From NCBI GenBank assembly GCA_001871075.1, contig MNUP01000101.1, positions 1 to 23,639 on the forward strand: 23,639 bases of DNA. Direction: 5' to 3'. Position 1 is the first letter of the stretch; each line of letters opens with the position of its first letter. Below are positions 6,931 through 13,590 of the stretch, in pieces. The DNA is from Candidatus Desantisbacteria bacterium CG1_02_49_89 (GTDB lineage Bacteria; Desantisbacteria; UBA1551). Under the pieces are notes generated by a model. The model ran no database searches. It worked only from the letters and a program-made list of their open reading frames with translations, and was not told the DNA's origin. Made by a program: the position numbers and the translations under genes.

Positions 6931-8151
6931 TTAATCCAAAACGTCTGAGACCTTGTTGACCGCGGCCGCGATATCGCGGATATCGGCTTTGGTGAAATTC
7001 TCGTTGATGCCGATCGTTATGAGTTTGGGCTGTTCTGTGTCTGTCACCGGGCACAGGCCTTCCTTATATTCGATCCTCGCGTCGGTTTTGGGGCAGTCAA
7101 ACGGGCAATGTGAGTTCCCGTAGGTCGTTTTCGAGTGCAGCGCTTCGCTGCAGACGAATATAGGCTTGCCGATATAACCCGAACCGCAGGGCACGCCTTC
7201 AGCGTTAAGGGCTGAGGCGAATTTCTCGGCAGGTGCGTCCAGGACCTTAAAACCGTAGAGCCAGAAAGAAGGCCTGCATCCTTCAAATATTTTCAGAGTT
7301 TTTATCCCGCTGGTTTTCTTTATCAGGCTGTTCAGCAGAATACCGAGTTGCCTTCTTTTTCTTACAACGCTGTCCAGTTTTTTCAGCTGCGCGAGCGCGA
7401 CAGCCGCGGTGAGCTCGTTCATCCTGTAATTCGGGGCGAGGAACAGATATGCCCTCGGGCCGAAACCAGTGCGGTTCCATCCCTTGTCGGCAAAAAGCAG
7501 CATCCTGTCCGCGTATTTTTTATTATCCGTTATGGTTATGCCGCCGTCCCCCGCGCACAGGTGCTTGCTTTGCTGCATCGAGAAACACCCGATATCGCCG
7601 ATCGTGCCTGCAAGCCTGCTTTTATAGTATGTCATATACGCCTGGCAGCAGTCTTCAATAACAGGTATCCCATATTTTTTGCTCATTCTCATTACCGCGC
7701 CCATATCCGCGGGATTTCCGAACAGGTGCACTACAATTATCGCTTTCGTGCGTTTTGTGATCTTCTTTTCGATGTCCGCGGGGTCCATGTTGAACGAATC
7801 CGGATCAACATCCGCGAATACCGGTATGCAGTTCTGAAAGAGAATTCCGGTTATTGTGCCCATATCGGTAATGGGAGCGGTTATTACTTCATCGCCCGGG
7901 TTTGGGTTTATCGCGCCCAACGCGATATGTATGGCGGAAGTTCCCGAGGTGGACGCGACCGCATGCTTAATCCCGTATTTCGCGGCAAATTTCCGTTCAA
8001 GCCCGGAAACCTTTGTCCCTCCCCACCTGAAAAGGTTCTGGGAATTGATTGCTTCCGTAACCTCTTTTATCTCTTCTTTTCCGTACGGCGTTCGCGCGGG
8101 AAAAGGTTTTGCCCTTGCCGGCTTTCCGCCGTCAATTACCAGTTTTTCCAC
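6931..8151 (-). CDS. DegT/DnrJ/EryC1/StrS-family PLP-dependent aminotransferase
   Basis: 406-residue fold-type I PLP enzyme of the DegT/DnrJ/EryC1/StrS family, whose members transaminate keto-sugars or make AHBA-like precursors. K196 in CFSMQQSKHLCAGDGG is the PLP lysine, D167 in IPVIEDCCQAY contacts the pyridine nitrogen, and STSGTSAIHIAL (67-78) and EVITAPITDMGT match the cofactor-binding N-terminal half. The N-terminus LVIDGGKPARAKPFP is typical of members often found beside catabolic or aminosugar genes. The start is GTG, chosen because GGAG lies 5 bases ahead. The next gene upstream is the sialidase-like gene, 213 bases away, so a link to aminosugar metabolism is possible but not shown. 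No nucleotide-sugar genes are nearby to fix the substrate. Confidence 0.9.
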   Translation of the reverse strand: MEKLVIDGGKPARAKPFPARTPYGKEEIKEVTEAINSQNLFRWGGTKVSGLERKFAAKYGIKHAVASTSGTSAIHIALGAINPNPGDEVITAPITDMGTITGILFQNCIPVFADVDPDSFNMDPADIEKKITKRTKAIIVVHLFGNPADMGAVMRMSKKYGIPVIEDCCQAYMTYYKSRLAGTIGDIGCFSMQQSKHLCAGDGGITITDNKKYADRMLLFADKGWNRTGFGPRAYLFLAPNYRMNELTAAVALAQLKKLDSVVRKRRQLGILLNSLIKKTSGIKTLKIFEGCRPSFWLYGFKVLDAPAEKFASALNAEGVPCGSGYIGKPIFVCSEALHSKTTYGNSHCPFDCPKTDARIEYKEGLCPVTDTEQPKLITIGINENFTKADIRDIAAAVNKVSDVLD

Positions 8152-8173
8152 AGTTGCTCCCGGATATAACTTA

Positions 8174-8197
8174 TAGTTTATAAAGTTTACAGAGTAT
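8174..8197. repeat. 9-bp units AGTTTAYAR
   Basis: AGTTTATAA, AGTTTACAG, AGTATTA: two full 9-bp units plus a diverged one, the same family as 20111-20206 and 12441-12476. Confidence 0.75.
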
Positions 8198-8233
8198 TAC
8201 TGATGTTCGCTTAATTGGTTGACGTTTTTTGGT

Positions 8234-8306
8234 GTCATTGCGAGGGCAAAGCCCGTGGCAATCCCGTCGCTAAAAGCGAGATTGCTTCGCTATCGCTCGC
8301 AAAGAC
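8234..8306. repeat. GTCATTGCGAG...CTCGCAAAGAC interspersed inverted element
   Basis: Outer arms GTCATTGCGAG (8234-8244) and CTCGCAAAGAC (8296-8306) pair with one mismatch. Inside are GGGCAAAGCCC, GTCGCTAAAAGCGA and an AGCGAGATTGCTTCGCT inverted repeat. This kind of GTCATTGCGAG element is widespread in many bacterial genomes. Confidence 0.8.
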
Positions 8307-8338
8307 AGCTGTCAAGGTATTATGCAAAACTCGGTAAT

Positions 8339-8368
8339 CTGTGATAATCCGTGGAAATTCGTGGTTAA
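8339..8368. repeat. 10-bp tandem array, unit CCGTGGAAAT, containing the sialidase stop
   Basis: CTGTGATAAT, CCGTGGAAAT, TCGTGGTTAA: three 10-bp units. The TTA at 8365-8367 is the TAA stop codon of the sialidase-like gene. The same three units recur in a different order at 21487-21516. Confidence 0.85.
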
Positions 8369-9612
8369 AAAAATTCGTCTGTAATGATCTTCCCCAGCAG
8401 GAAAAATTTCCTTTCAGGATACCAGAGGACCGTTTTCCCTTTTCTTATAGTAACGCTTGCGTACATCGCAAGGTCGCATCTCTGGGCTGCCCCGAGAGGA
8501 AGCCCTGTGTGGTCCATCAGTAACTTCGGCTCTGAAAACCAGACCGGCTGCCTCGCGTTCTTCCTGAACTCTCCCAGAGCCAGGTATATCGGCCTTCTGT
8601 GGAAAAGGGAATCCAGGGGTCCCCATCTGCGAAAATGCCCGTCGTGGTTGTGGAAAAGAAACATATATCTTTGATCCCCTATTTTGTATACCGGGCAGGG
8701 GCTCAGAGGCTGCGGTATTTTCTGTGAAGTATCGGTGTAACCAAGCGCTTCCGGCTTTGACCAGGTCTGCCCCGAGTCTGCGGAAACGCTCCAATAAGGG
8801 TTCCCTGCGGACGTGCGCATCACTGTGAACAGCCTTTTATCGGGAAGCTCGACAACGCTGGGCTCCTGCACCACACTCAGCTCAGGATGTCCGGGATAAC
8901 CGACCCTCAGGGCATTTTCGTTGCCCGCGAAATAACTTATTTTTATTCCGCTTACAGCCGGGTCGTCATCTATATTCTCAAACCTTAAGAATTCCACAAC
9001 TGATTCCTGCGCTGACCAGTGGTCTATCGGGGGCTTATGGTGGACCGCGAAACTGACCCACCTTGTGAAACCGCTGAAATATTTTCCGCCTGACAGCCTT
9101 TGCGGTTTTTGCCATACGATCCAGTTTGAAGGCATTGACGGATCGGGATTGTCATATATACTGCGCGGCATTGCAATGGTTTCCGGTTTTGACCAGGACC
9201 TGCCCGCGTCATCGCTGTATATGCCTTCCATTAAACCTGTCGTGTGAAAGAATGTGTCGAATTTCCCGATATGCTTGCTGTATATGACGTAGATCCTTCC
9301 TTTTTTAGAAACAAGCGGAAAACCCCAGCTTGCCAAACCACCCTTTGCCGGCGGAACAGGCCCGGCAATGATCCTGGGCAAGGGCCAGGTCTTCCCCTCA
9401 TCTTCTGAGCGCGCAAACACGATCCTCTGATCAGGCTGTCCTTCCGCGGTGCTCTGCGTCCACACGGTCATCAGCGAACCATCAGGGCCGTCAAACACAA
9501 TGAAATGCTCGTTTCCCGTGTCGAAAGTGGAACCGTCAAGGCTCCCCGGCTTGTATACCACAAAATCCGGATTGGTGCTCCGCAGCTCTTTTTCGATATC
9601 TACTGCCTGCAT
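8365..9612 (-). CDS. sialidase-like Asp-box (BNR) beta-propeller protein
   Basis: About 415 residues with three Asp boxes of the form SxDxGxxW: SEDEGKTW near residue 70, SDDAGRSW near 134 and SADSGQTW near 278. These mark the six-bladed propeller of exo-sialidases and related glycosidases. EPSVVELPDKRLFTVMRTS resembles the catalytic Glu/Arg region of sialidases. Terminal sialic acid or another acidic or aldonic sugar is the plausible substrate, but the classical N-terminal RIP motif was not recognised, so the specificity is open. No signal peptide is seen. Two ATGs are possible: the one at 9618 overlaps the panC stop as ATGA but is only 2 bases after GAGG, whereas the one at 9612 is 8 bases after it and is preferred. 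Translation is probably coupled to panC. The TAA lies in a 10-bp repeat array. Confidence 0.85.
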   Translation of the reverse strand: MQAVDIEKELRSTNPDFVVYKPGSLDGSTFDTGNEHFIVFDGPDGSLMTVWTQSTAEGQPDQRIVFARSEDEGKTWPLPRIIAGPVPPAKGGLASWGFPLVSKKGRIYVIYSKHIGKFDTFFHTTGLMEGIYSDDAGRSWSKPETIAMPRSIYDNPDPSMPSNWIVWQKPQRLSGGKYFSGFTRWVSFAVHHKPPIDHWSAQESVVEFLRFENIDDDPAVSGIKISYFAGNENALRVGYPGHPELSVVQEPSVVELPDKRLFTVMRTSAGNPYWSVSADSGQTWSKPEALGYTDTSQKIPQPLSPCPVYKIGDQRYMFLFHNHDGHFRRWGPLDSLFHRRPIYLALGEFRKNARQPVWFSEPKLLMDHTGLPLGAAQRCDLAMYASVTIRKGKTVLWYPERKFFLLGKIITDEFF

Positions 9613-9614
9613 TA

Positions 9615-10460
9615 TCATATCCTCATATTGTCGATCAGGCGCGTTTTTCCGACCTTTGCCGCGATAAGGATCACGCAGCCCTTTTCGATCCTTTTCACCG
9701 GCTCAAGGGTCGTTCCGCCGCGTATCGCGGCGTAATCAAGCTTTATCCCGGGCTGGCTGAGTATCGCGCTGCGTATGCTGTCTGAAAGTTTTTTGGCGTC
9801 CGTGAACCCGTGGTCCCTGGCAGCGTGGACCGCTTTTTTCAGTGTCCTGCTGATCACCAGCGCTGTTTTGCGCTGTTCGGGGCTGAGGTATGCGTTGCGG
9901 GACGATATCGCGAGCCCGTCACGCTCCCGTACCGTAGGGCACGGCACTATTCTCACCGGAAGGTCCAGGTCTTCCGCCATCTTTTTGATCACAAGCAGCT
10001 GCTGATAATCTTTTTCCCCGAAATAGGCCTTGTCAGGCAGGACTATGTTGAATAATTTTGCCACAACGGTCGCAACTCCCCTGAAATGCCCGGGCCGGCT
10101 TGCCGCTTCAAGGACTTTTGCAAGATCGCCCTCCACATTCACGTATGCGGCATACCCTTCGGGGTAGATCTCTTTCGCCTCCGGGACAAAAATGAAGTCC
10201 GCGCCTGCTTTCCCGCACATTTTCGCGTCTTTTTTAAGGTTGCGCGGGTATCTGCGGAAATCTTCCTTAGGCCCGAACTGGGCCGGGTTAACGAATATGC
10301 TTACAACCGCGGCGTCGTTTTCTTTTTTTGCGCGCGTTACAAGGCTTATATGGCCGTCGTGCAAAGCCCCCATTGTGGGCACAAACCCGATTGTTTTTCC
10401 TTTTTTGCGCAGATCCGAAACCACTGATCGCATCTGTAAAATTCTTCTGATAATTTTCAT
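9615..10460 (-). CDS. panC: pantoate--beta-alanine ligase (pantothenate synthetase)
   Basis: 281 residues, normal for PanC, which condenses pantoate and beta-alanine with ATP to give pantothenate for CoA. Seen: the ATP-binding PTMGALHDGHISL (HDGH at 34-37), the FVNPAQFGPKEDFRRYPR segment, RPGHFRGVATVVAKLFN, FGEKDYQQLLVIKKM, and the C-terminal SSRNAYLSPEQR loop. The start at 10460 is chosen because AAAGGA lies 7 bases ahead; an upstream GTG at 10481 would lie inside a TGTGGTTAA repeat without a good site. The gene follows folK by 80 bases filled by a dumbbell element and overlaps the sialidase-like gene. A folK-pan arrangement is known from other bacteria; the attached glycosidases are unusual. 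coaE, the last CoA step, is 12 kb upstream. Confidence 0.96.
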   Translation of the reverse strand: MKIIRRILQMRSVVSDLRKKGKTIGFVPTMGALHDGHISLVTRAKKENDAAVVSIFVNPAQFGPKEDFRRYPRNLKKDAKMCGKAGADFIFVPEAKEIYPEGYAAYVNVEGDLAKVLEAASRPGHFRGVATVVAKLFNIVLPDKAYFGEKDYQQLLVIKKMAEDLDLPVRIVPCPTVRERDGLAISSRNAYLSPEQRKTALVISRTLKKAVHAARDHGFTDAKKLSDSIRSAILSQPGIKLDYAAIRGGTTLEPVKRIEKGCVILIAAKVGKTRLIDNMRI

Positions 10461-10509
10461 GCTACAATCCTTTTTAACCACAGGTGAACACTGTTTTTCT
10501 CAGATTAAA

Positions 10510-10557
10510 GTAACTCAAAACTTTAGTTTTGATATCAAGGCTAAAGCCTTGAGTTAC
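10510..10557. repeat. 48-bp dumbbell element with two hairpins, overlapping the folK 3' end
   Basis: Outer arms GTAACTCA and TGAGTTAC, a central TGATATCA palindrome, left stem AAACT/AGTTT around TT and right stem AGGCT/AGCCT around AA. The full copy at 15579-15626 has exactly the same length, arms and centre but different stems that still pair. The last five codons and the stop of folK lie within it. Confidence 0.9.
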
Positions 10558-11044
10558 ACCTGTGTTGACCTGTGTTAATTCGTGGTTCCAATTTTTTCAG
10601 CAGTTCTTTTATAGTTTTTTTAAGGACCGGGTGCGTGACGCCGGGGGCTATCTCGGCAAGTGGCTTGAGCACGAACAGCCGCCTGTGCATCTCCGGATGC
10701 GGAATTCTAAGGCGGTTTGTTTCAACCGCTTTATCCCCGTAAAGCAAAATGTCTATGTCGATCTTTCTCGGCCCCCATTTTATCTTTTGCGGCTTTCTTC
10801 CGAGCTTTTTTTCTATGCCTTTCAGTATCAGGAACAGCTGCGTTGGCGCCAGAACGGTTTCTGCCAAGACTGCCGCGTTTATGAATTTCGGCTGGTCTTT
10901 GTACCCCCATGGCTCTGTCTCATATAGCTTTGACATCTTCTTTATATTGATGCCTTTTGTCTTCTGCATTACGGCGGCAGCACCGAGAACGTTCTGCCTT
11001 CTGTTCCCGAGATTTGACCCGATCGCAAGGTAGACTGTTTTCAT
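10541..11044 (-). CDS. folK: 2-amino-4-hydroxy-6-hydroxymethyldihydropteridine pyrophosphokinase
   Basis: 167-residue HPPK, which transfers pyrophosphate from ATP to hydroxymethyl-dihydropterin in folate synthesis. Seen: YLAIGSNLGNRRQN at the N-terminus, SKLYETEPWGYKDQPKFINAA, the metal-binding block WGPRKIDIDILLYGD (both aspartates present) and the IPHPEMHRRLFVLKPLAEIAP block. AGGAAATTAAC precedes the ATG, 9 bases after the GH5-like stop, so the two genes are probably co-transcribed. The C-terminal tail after about residue 153 (INTGQHRCNSRL) matches nothing in the family and is translated from a TGTGTT-type repeat and from the 48-bp dumbbell element, which also supplies the stop. The functional core is complete, so activity is expected. 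Confidence 0.95.
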   Translation of the reverse strand: MKTVYLAIGSNLGNRRQNVLGAAAVMQKTKGINIKKMSKLYETEPWGYKDQPKFINAAVLAETVLAPTQLFLILKGIEKKLGRKPQKIKWGPRKIDIDILLYGDKAVETNRLRIPHPEMHRRLFVLKPLAEIAPGVTHPVLKKTIKELLKKLEPRINTGQHRCNSRL

Positions 11045-11053
11045 GTTAATTTC

Positions 11054-12015
11054 CTAAAACTCATTGAATATTTCATGCCCCGGGCGCAGGCTGCCGTCCG
11101 CCTCTATGAACGCGAGGTTACCCGGCGGCCCATAATAGCCGAATTCCGGGCGGTGGGCGTCAGCAATAAGGCTGTGATGCAGAAGGTATACAAGCCATCC
11201 GATATTACGTTTTTTTAGCTCACCGAGAGTGTACCTGATTATTTCCACGCGCCTTCGGTCGTCAAGCGCTCCCCAGCAGGTCTCGGTAGCCAGAAGCAGT
11301 TTCTTTGCTTCCGCGGCAAATCCCGTATAGACATCCAGCGATCTTTCATAAATCGCCTTTTCGTGATGCGTCTGCTCATTCTCGGTCCAGTACGGGTGGA
11401 TGCTTAAAATATCGCTTATAGGCTCTATCTGCTTTATGCCGCCCAGGCCGTGCCCCGGGTGTATACCTACCGTGATCGGCGCTGTCGCATTGAGTTTTTT
11501 ACAAATCCCGTATATCCCTTCAAGCCAGGCGTATTCCGCTTTGACAATCTCGGGAATTTCCTCAGTCGGGCAGGAATATGAAAAAGGCTCGTTACACAGG
11601 TCCCAGGCGAATATCCTGCGGTCTGAAGAATGTCCGCCGACAACCGCTTCCAGGTACGGCAGGAACTGGTCGCTTTTTTGCACCCAGCTGACCCCATGCA
11701 GGAAATGGTCTATATACATCCCGCCGTAATCCAGGACACTGTCGTGCCAGCGGTTGAAAAGCACCGGCATAACGGCAAGCCCGTGTTTATCCGCTATTTT
11801 CAAGGCGGCTTCAAAATTATCCGAAAAGCGCTTCGCGCCGCGGTTGAAAGAATCCCAGGAAAGCCAAAGCCTTATAGCGTTCATTCCGGGAAAATATTTT
11901 TCCCCAGGCCGAGCTCTCTGCCTATGGCCTTCGCGTCGAATTTCTGCCACAGCTCAAACCCGCTGGTCCCGTAACTCGGCTGGTAGTTGAACCCCTTTAT
12001 TTTTGAACAATCCAT
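11054..12015 (-). CDS. GH5-like (cellulase-family) glycosidase interrupted by one frameshift
   Basis: A well-placed ATG at 12015 (AGGAG 6 bases ahead) opens MDCSKIKGFNYQPSYG..., which ends at a TGA after about 44 codons. The next frame continues from there as ...KYFPGMNAIRLWLSWDSF to the stop at 11054. One extra A in the run of five A after GGGG (plus-strand 11897-11905) would join the two halves into about 320 residues. Catalytic candidates in the joined numbering are the acid/base near E143 in FAWDLCNEPFS and the nucleophile near E245 in LLATETCWG; HPYW near 207 and NAIRLW near 46 fit a GH5-type TIM barrel. Beta-linked plant polysaccharide oligomers are plausible substrates. No signal peptide is seen. 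The shift lies in a homopolymer, so an assembly error is as likely as a broken gene. folK follows 9 bases downstream. Confidence 0.8.
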
Positions 12016-12111
12016 ATTCTTCTCCTGAACGTAAAAACTATTTAACCACAGGTTTCCGCCACAATAATTGGCGGACCCGCCAGTCTTTTAGGCGGGAACA
12101 CTCCTTAATAT

Positions 12112-12195
12112 AACAGGGAATTTATGGGATTTAAAAAGCTAAATTATGGCAGTTTAAATTCCCTTTGAATCCCTGTTAAAAGCTTTTTACAGGGA
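12112..12195. repeat. nested inverted repeats with a TCCCTGT palindrome
   Basis: AACAGGGA (12112) pairs with TCCCTGTT (12170-12177), and inside it GGGAATTTA pairs with TAAATTCCC (12155-12163). TCCCTGTTAAAAGCT / AGCTTTTTACAGGGA at 12170-12195 is a near-perfect palindrome with the same arms as the elements at 6851 and 12270. Confidence 0.75.
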
Positions 12196-12209
12196 ACCCT
12201 CCACCAAGA

Positions 12210-12239
12210 TTGGCGGGCAGGCTTAAGAGAACTTAAAAA
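12210..12239. repeat. 30-bp dispersed repeat, copy 2
   Basis: Reverse complement of 6088-6117 with one mismatch (TTGGCGGGCAGGCTTAAG then AGAACTTAAAAA). Confidence 0.85.
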
Positions 12240-12269
12240 CACGATTTCCACGAAAGCACTCCGCCCCGA

Positions 12270-12307
12270 TCCCTGTAGCCCCGATAAATCGGGGCTTAAC
12301 ACAGGGA
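12270..12307. repeat. TCCCTGT...ACAGGGA hairpin element, copy 2
   Basis: Arms TCCCTGT and ACAGGGA, inner stem AGCCCCGAT/ATCGGGGCT around AA, and a TAAC spacer on the right. In reverse orientation it aligns with 6851-6889 in arms and spacer while the stem bases are exchanged in pairs. Confidence 0.88.
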
Positions 12308-12405
12308 CCTACGAGTCAGAGCAAAGTTAATGACTCTACGGTCGGGGCGAGACTTCGCCCACCTTAAAGGATGGGCGAGGAAAGCACGAAAACACACATT
12401 TTGCC

Positions 12406-12432
12406 ACTGAGTTCACTGAATTCACTGAGATT
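12406..12432. repeat. 9-bp tandem array, unit ACTGARTTC
   Basis: ACTGAGTTC, ACTGAATTC, ACTGAGATT: three 9-bp units. A related CTCAGTGAG/CTCAGTGCC pair lies near 15633. Confidence 0.85.
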
Positions 12433-12440
12433 TTTACTAT

Positions 12441-12476
12441 GTAAACTCTGTAAACTTTGTAAACTATGTAAACTGT
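12441..12476. repeat. 9-bp tandem array, unit GTAAACTNT
   Basis: GTAAACTCT, GTAAACTTT, GTAAACTAT, GTAAACTGT: four units that are identical except at position 8, which carries C, T, A and G in turn. Confidence 0.95.
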
Positions 12477-12480
12477 ATTG

Positions 12481-12512
12481 AACCCTGAAACCTTTAAACC
12501 ATTAAACCTTTA
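12481..12512. repeat. 8-bp tandem array, unit AACCNTNA
   Basis: AACCCTGA, AACCTTTA, AACCATTA, AACCTTTA: four 8-bp units just behind the CPBP stop codon. Confidence 0.9.
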
Positions 12513-12526
12513 ATCAAACACTCTTC

Positions 12527-13399
12527 TCATACTTCAGCCGGCTTGCGGTCTGCCAGAAATATCACCAGGTTTACCGCCGCAAGCGCTATGAAACCTGCAA
12601 GGCCCGTCATGCCGGTTAAAAGGTCATTGCCGCCGCTTATCACTATAATTGCCAGCCCTGCCGTGCCGTTCAGGGTCCCGTGCAGAATCGAGGCGGCAAT
12701 AACGGATCTTGACTTTATCCTTATATAACTGAATACGGGGGCGAGCAGCACGCACCACACTATCATCATTAGAGCGCCGGCGTAAGGATGCTGGGGGTAA
12801 TTGTGGCCAAGTATTATTATCGGCATATGCCATATCCCCCAGATAAGGCCTATAAGAAAAGAAGACTTCCAAAAACCCATGGGCAGCAGCTCCCTGAAAA
12901 GAAATCCTCTCCATCCTATCTCTTCGCCGAAACCCGCAACCGCGTTAACCGTAAATCCCGCAATAAGGCCCTGGATCAGGCCGATCCAAAAATAATGGAT
13001 AGGCAGTTTCGCGATCCCCTCCTGCATCTTCTGGAACTGCTCCGGTGTAACCATGCCGCTTAACCTTTCAACCATCCCCTCCATTCCGGGGGTAAACTTT
13101 ATCCCGGGGAAAAGCAGCGCGATGCCCATAACGGCTATGGCGGTCGCCGGCATGATGAACCAGGCAACCAGGAACCAGCGGTTGAACTTGAACGAAATAC
13201 CCAGAGCTTCTTTCATCGGCTCCCTGTAAACAACCTTTTGCAGGATTATCACAACCGCCATGGGAACGAACATAAATCCCGTTGCGACGATCATTGCCGG
13301 TTTCGTGTTCCATTTCCCACCCGACAGGGTGAAGATCAGTATCAACAGCCACGAAAACAATATTGTCAGCCCGATAAACGTCTTTGCCTTCTTTGTCAT
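12527..13399 (-). CDS. CPBP-family (CAAX-like, Abi) intramembrane metalloprotease
   Basis: 290-residue multi-spanning membrane protein with about seven or eight hydrophobic segments (for example 8-25, 36-53, 75-97, 137-155, 181-200, 208-225, 250-280). The motifs of the CPBP family are intact: EEIGWRGFL with E159, E160 and R164; a histidine in IWGIWHMP (H191); and HxxxN in ILHGTLN (H240, N244). Eukaryotic CAAX proteases cut prenylated proteins; bacterial CPBP members act in bacteriocin self-immunity, peptide processing or unknown roles, and nothing nearby identifies a substrate. AAGGAAG lies before the ATG, preceded by a GATTACAGTGATTA repeat. Gaps of 191 and 511 bases to the neighbours suggest its own transcript. 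Confidence 0.9.
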   Translation of the reverse strand: MTKKAKTFIGLTILFSWLLILIFTLSGGKWNTKPAMIVATGFMFVPMAVVIILQKVVYREPMKEALGISFKFNRWFLVAWFIMPATAIAVMGIALLFPGIKFTPGMEGMVERLSGMVTPEQFQKMQEGIAKLPIHYFWIGLIQGLIAGFTVNAVAGFGEEIGWRGFLFRELLPMGFWKSSFLIGLIWGIWHMPIIILGHNYPQHPYAGALMMIVWCVLLAPVFSYIRIKSRSVIAASILHGTLNGTAGLAIIVISGGNDLLTGMTGLAGFIALAAVNLVIFLADRKPAEV

Positions 13400-13414
13400 C
13401 TATTTCTTCCTTTT

Positions 13415-13457
13415 GAATGATTACAGTGATTATCGCAGACTGATGATTACGGTGATA
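13415..13457. repeat. GATTACAGTGATTA repeats before the CPBP ribosome-binding site
   Basis: TGATTACAGTGATTATCGC then AGACTGATGATTACGGTGATATAA: two copies of the repeat seen before GH51, GH2 and the flavin reductase. Confidence 0.8.
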
Positions 13458-13472
13458 TAACTGGTGAAACCG

Positions 13473-13528
13473 GTCCGCCCATTTCAAAAAATGGGCGAGA
13501 TCTCGCCCCGATGTCCATCGGGGCGGAC
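13473..13528. repeat. 56-bp GC-rich dumbbell element
   Basis: Fully symmetric design: closing arms GTCC (13473-13476) and GGAC (13525-13528); left hairpin GCCCATTT-CAAA-AAATGGGC; perfect core palindrome GAGATCTC (13497-13504); right hairpin GCCCCGAT-GTCC-ATCGGGGC. Relatives occur at 12344, 15656, 18998 and 23507. Confidence 0.93.
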
Positions 13529-13560
13529 ATAACTGACCAAACAGACTAAAAAGTTTTTGG

Positions 13561-13590
13561 CGATGAACGATGCACGATGAACGATGCACG
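13561..13590. repeat. 7-bp tandem array CGATGAA/CGATGCA at the GH127 stop
   Basis: CGATGAA, CGATGCA, CGATGAA, CGATGCA then CG; the GH127 stop codon TAA follows immediately on the gene strand. The same units, in reverse, form the array before coaE (23446-23473). Confidence 0.92.

Larger units (their letters stand above)
12016..12526. other. 511-bp gene-free gap made almost wholly of repeats
   Basis: No open frame of convincing composition is present. In order it contains two stem-loops (CCGCCA/TGGCGG, CCCGCC/GGCGGG; 12056-12096), a nested inverted repeat (12112-12177), a 26-bp TCCCTGT palindrome (12170-12195), the second 30-bp dispersed repeat (12210-12239), a TCCCTGT hairpin element (12270-12307), GAGTCA/TGACTC arms (12313-12336), a GGGGCGAG element (12344-12377) and three tandem arrays in a row (12406-12512). 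Confidence 0.8.

Noticed and set aside
7348-8169. 273-residue plus-strand open frame
   Set aside because: Antisense shadow of the DegT-family aminotransferase, which has all PLP motifs.
10461-10481. Longer panC starting at GTG 10481
   Set aside because: The GTG lies in a TGTGGTTAA repeat without a ribosome-binding site, while the ATG at 10460 has AAAGGA at good spacing.
11897-11905. Programmed ribosomal frameshift in the GH5-like gene
   Set aside because: The G4A5 run is not a canonical slippery heptamer, no downstream stimulatory structure was recognised, and a one-base indel in a homopolymer is simpler.
12016-12526. Hidden small gene or RNA gene in the 511-bp gap
   Set aside because: The whole gap is accounted for by repeats, no frame has a start with ribosome-binding site and gene-like composition, and no tRNA or known riboswitch fold was recognised.
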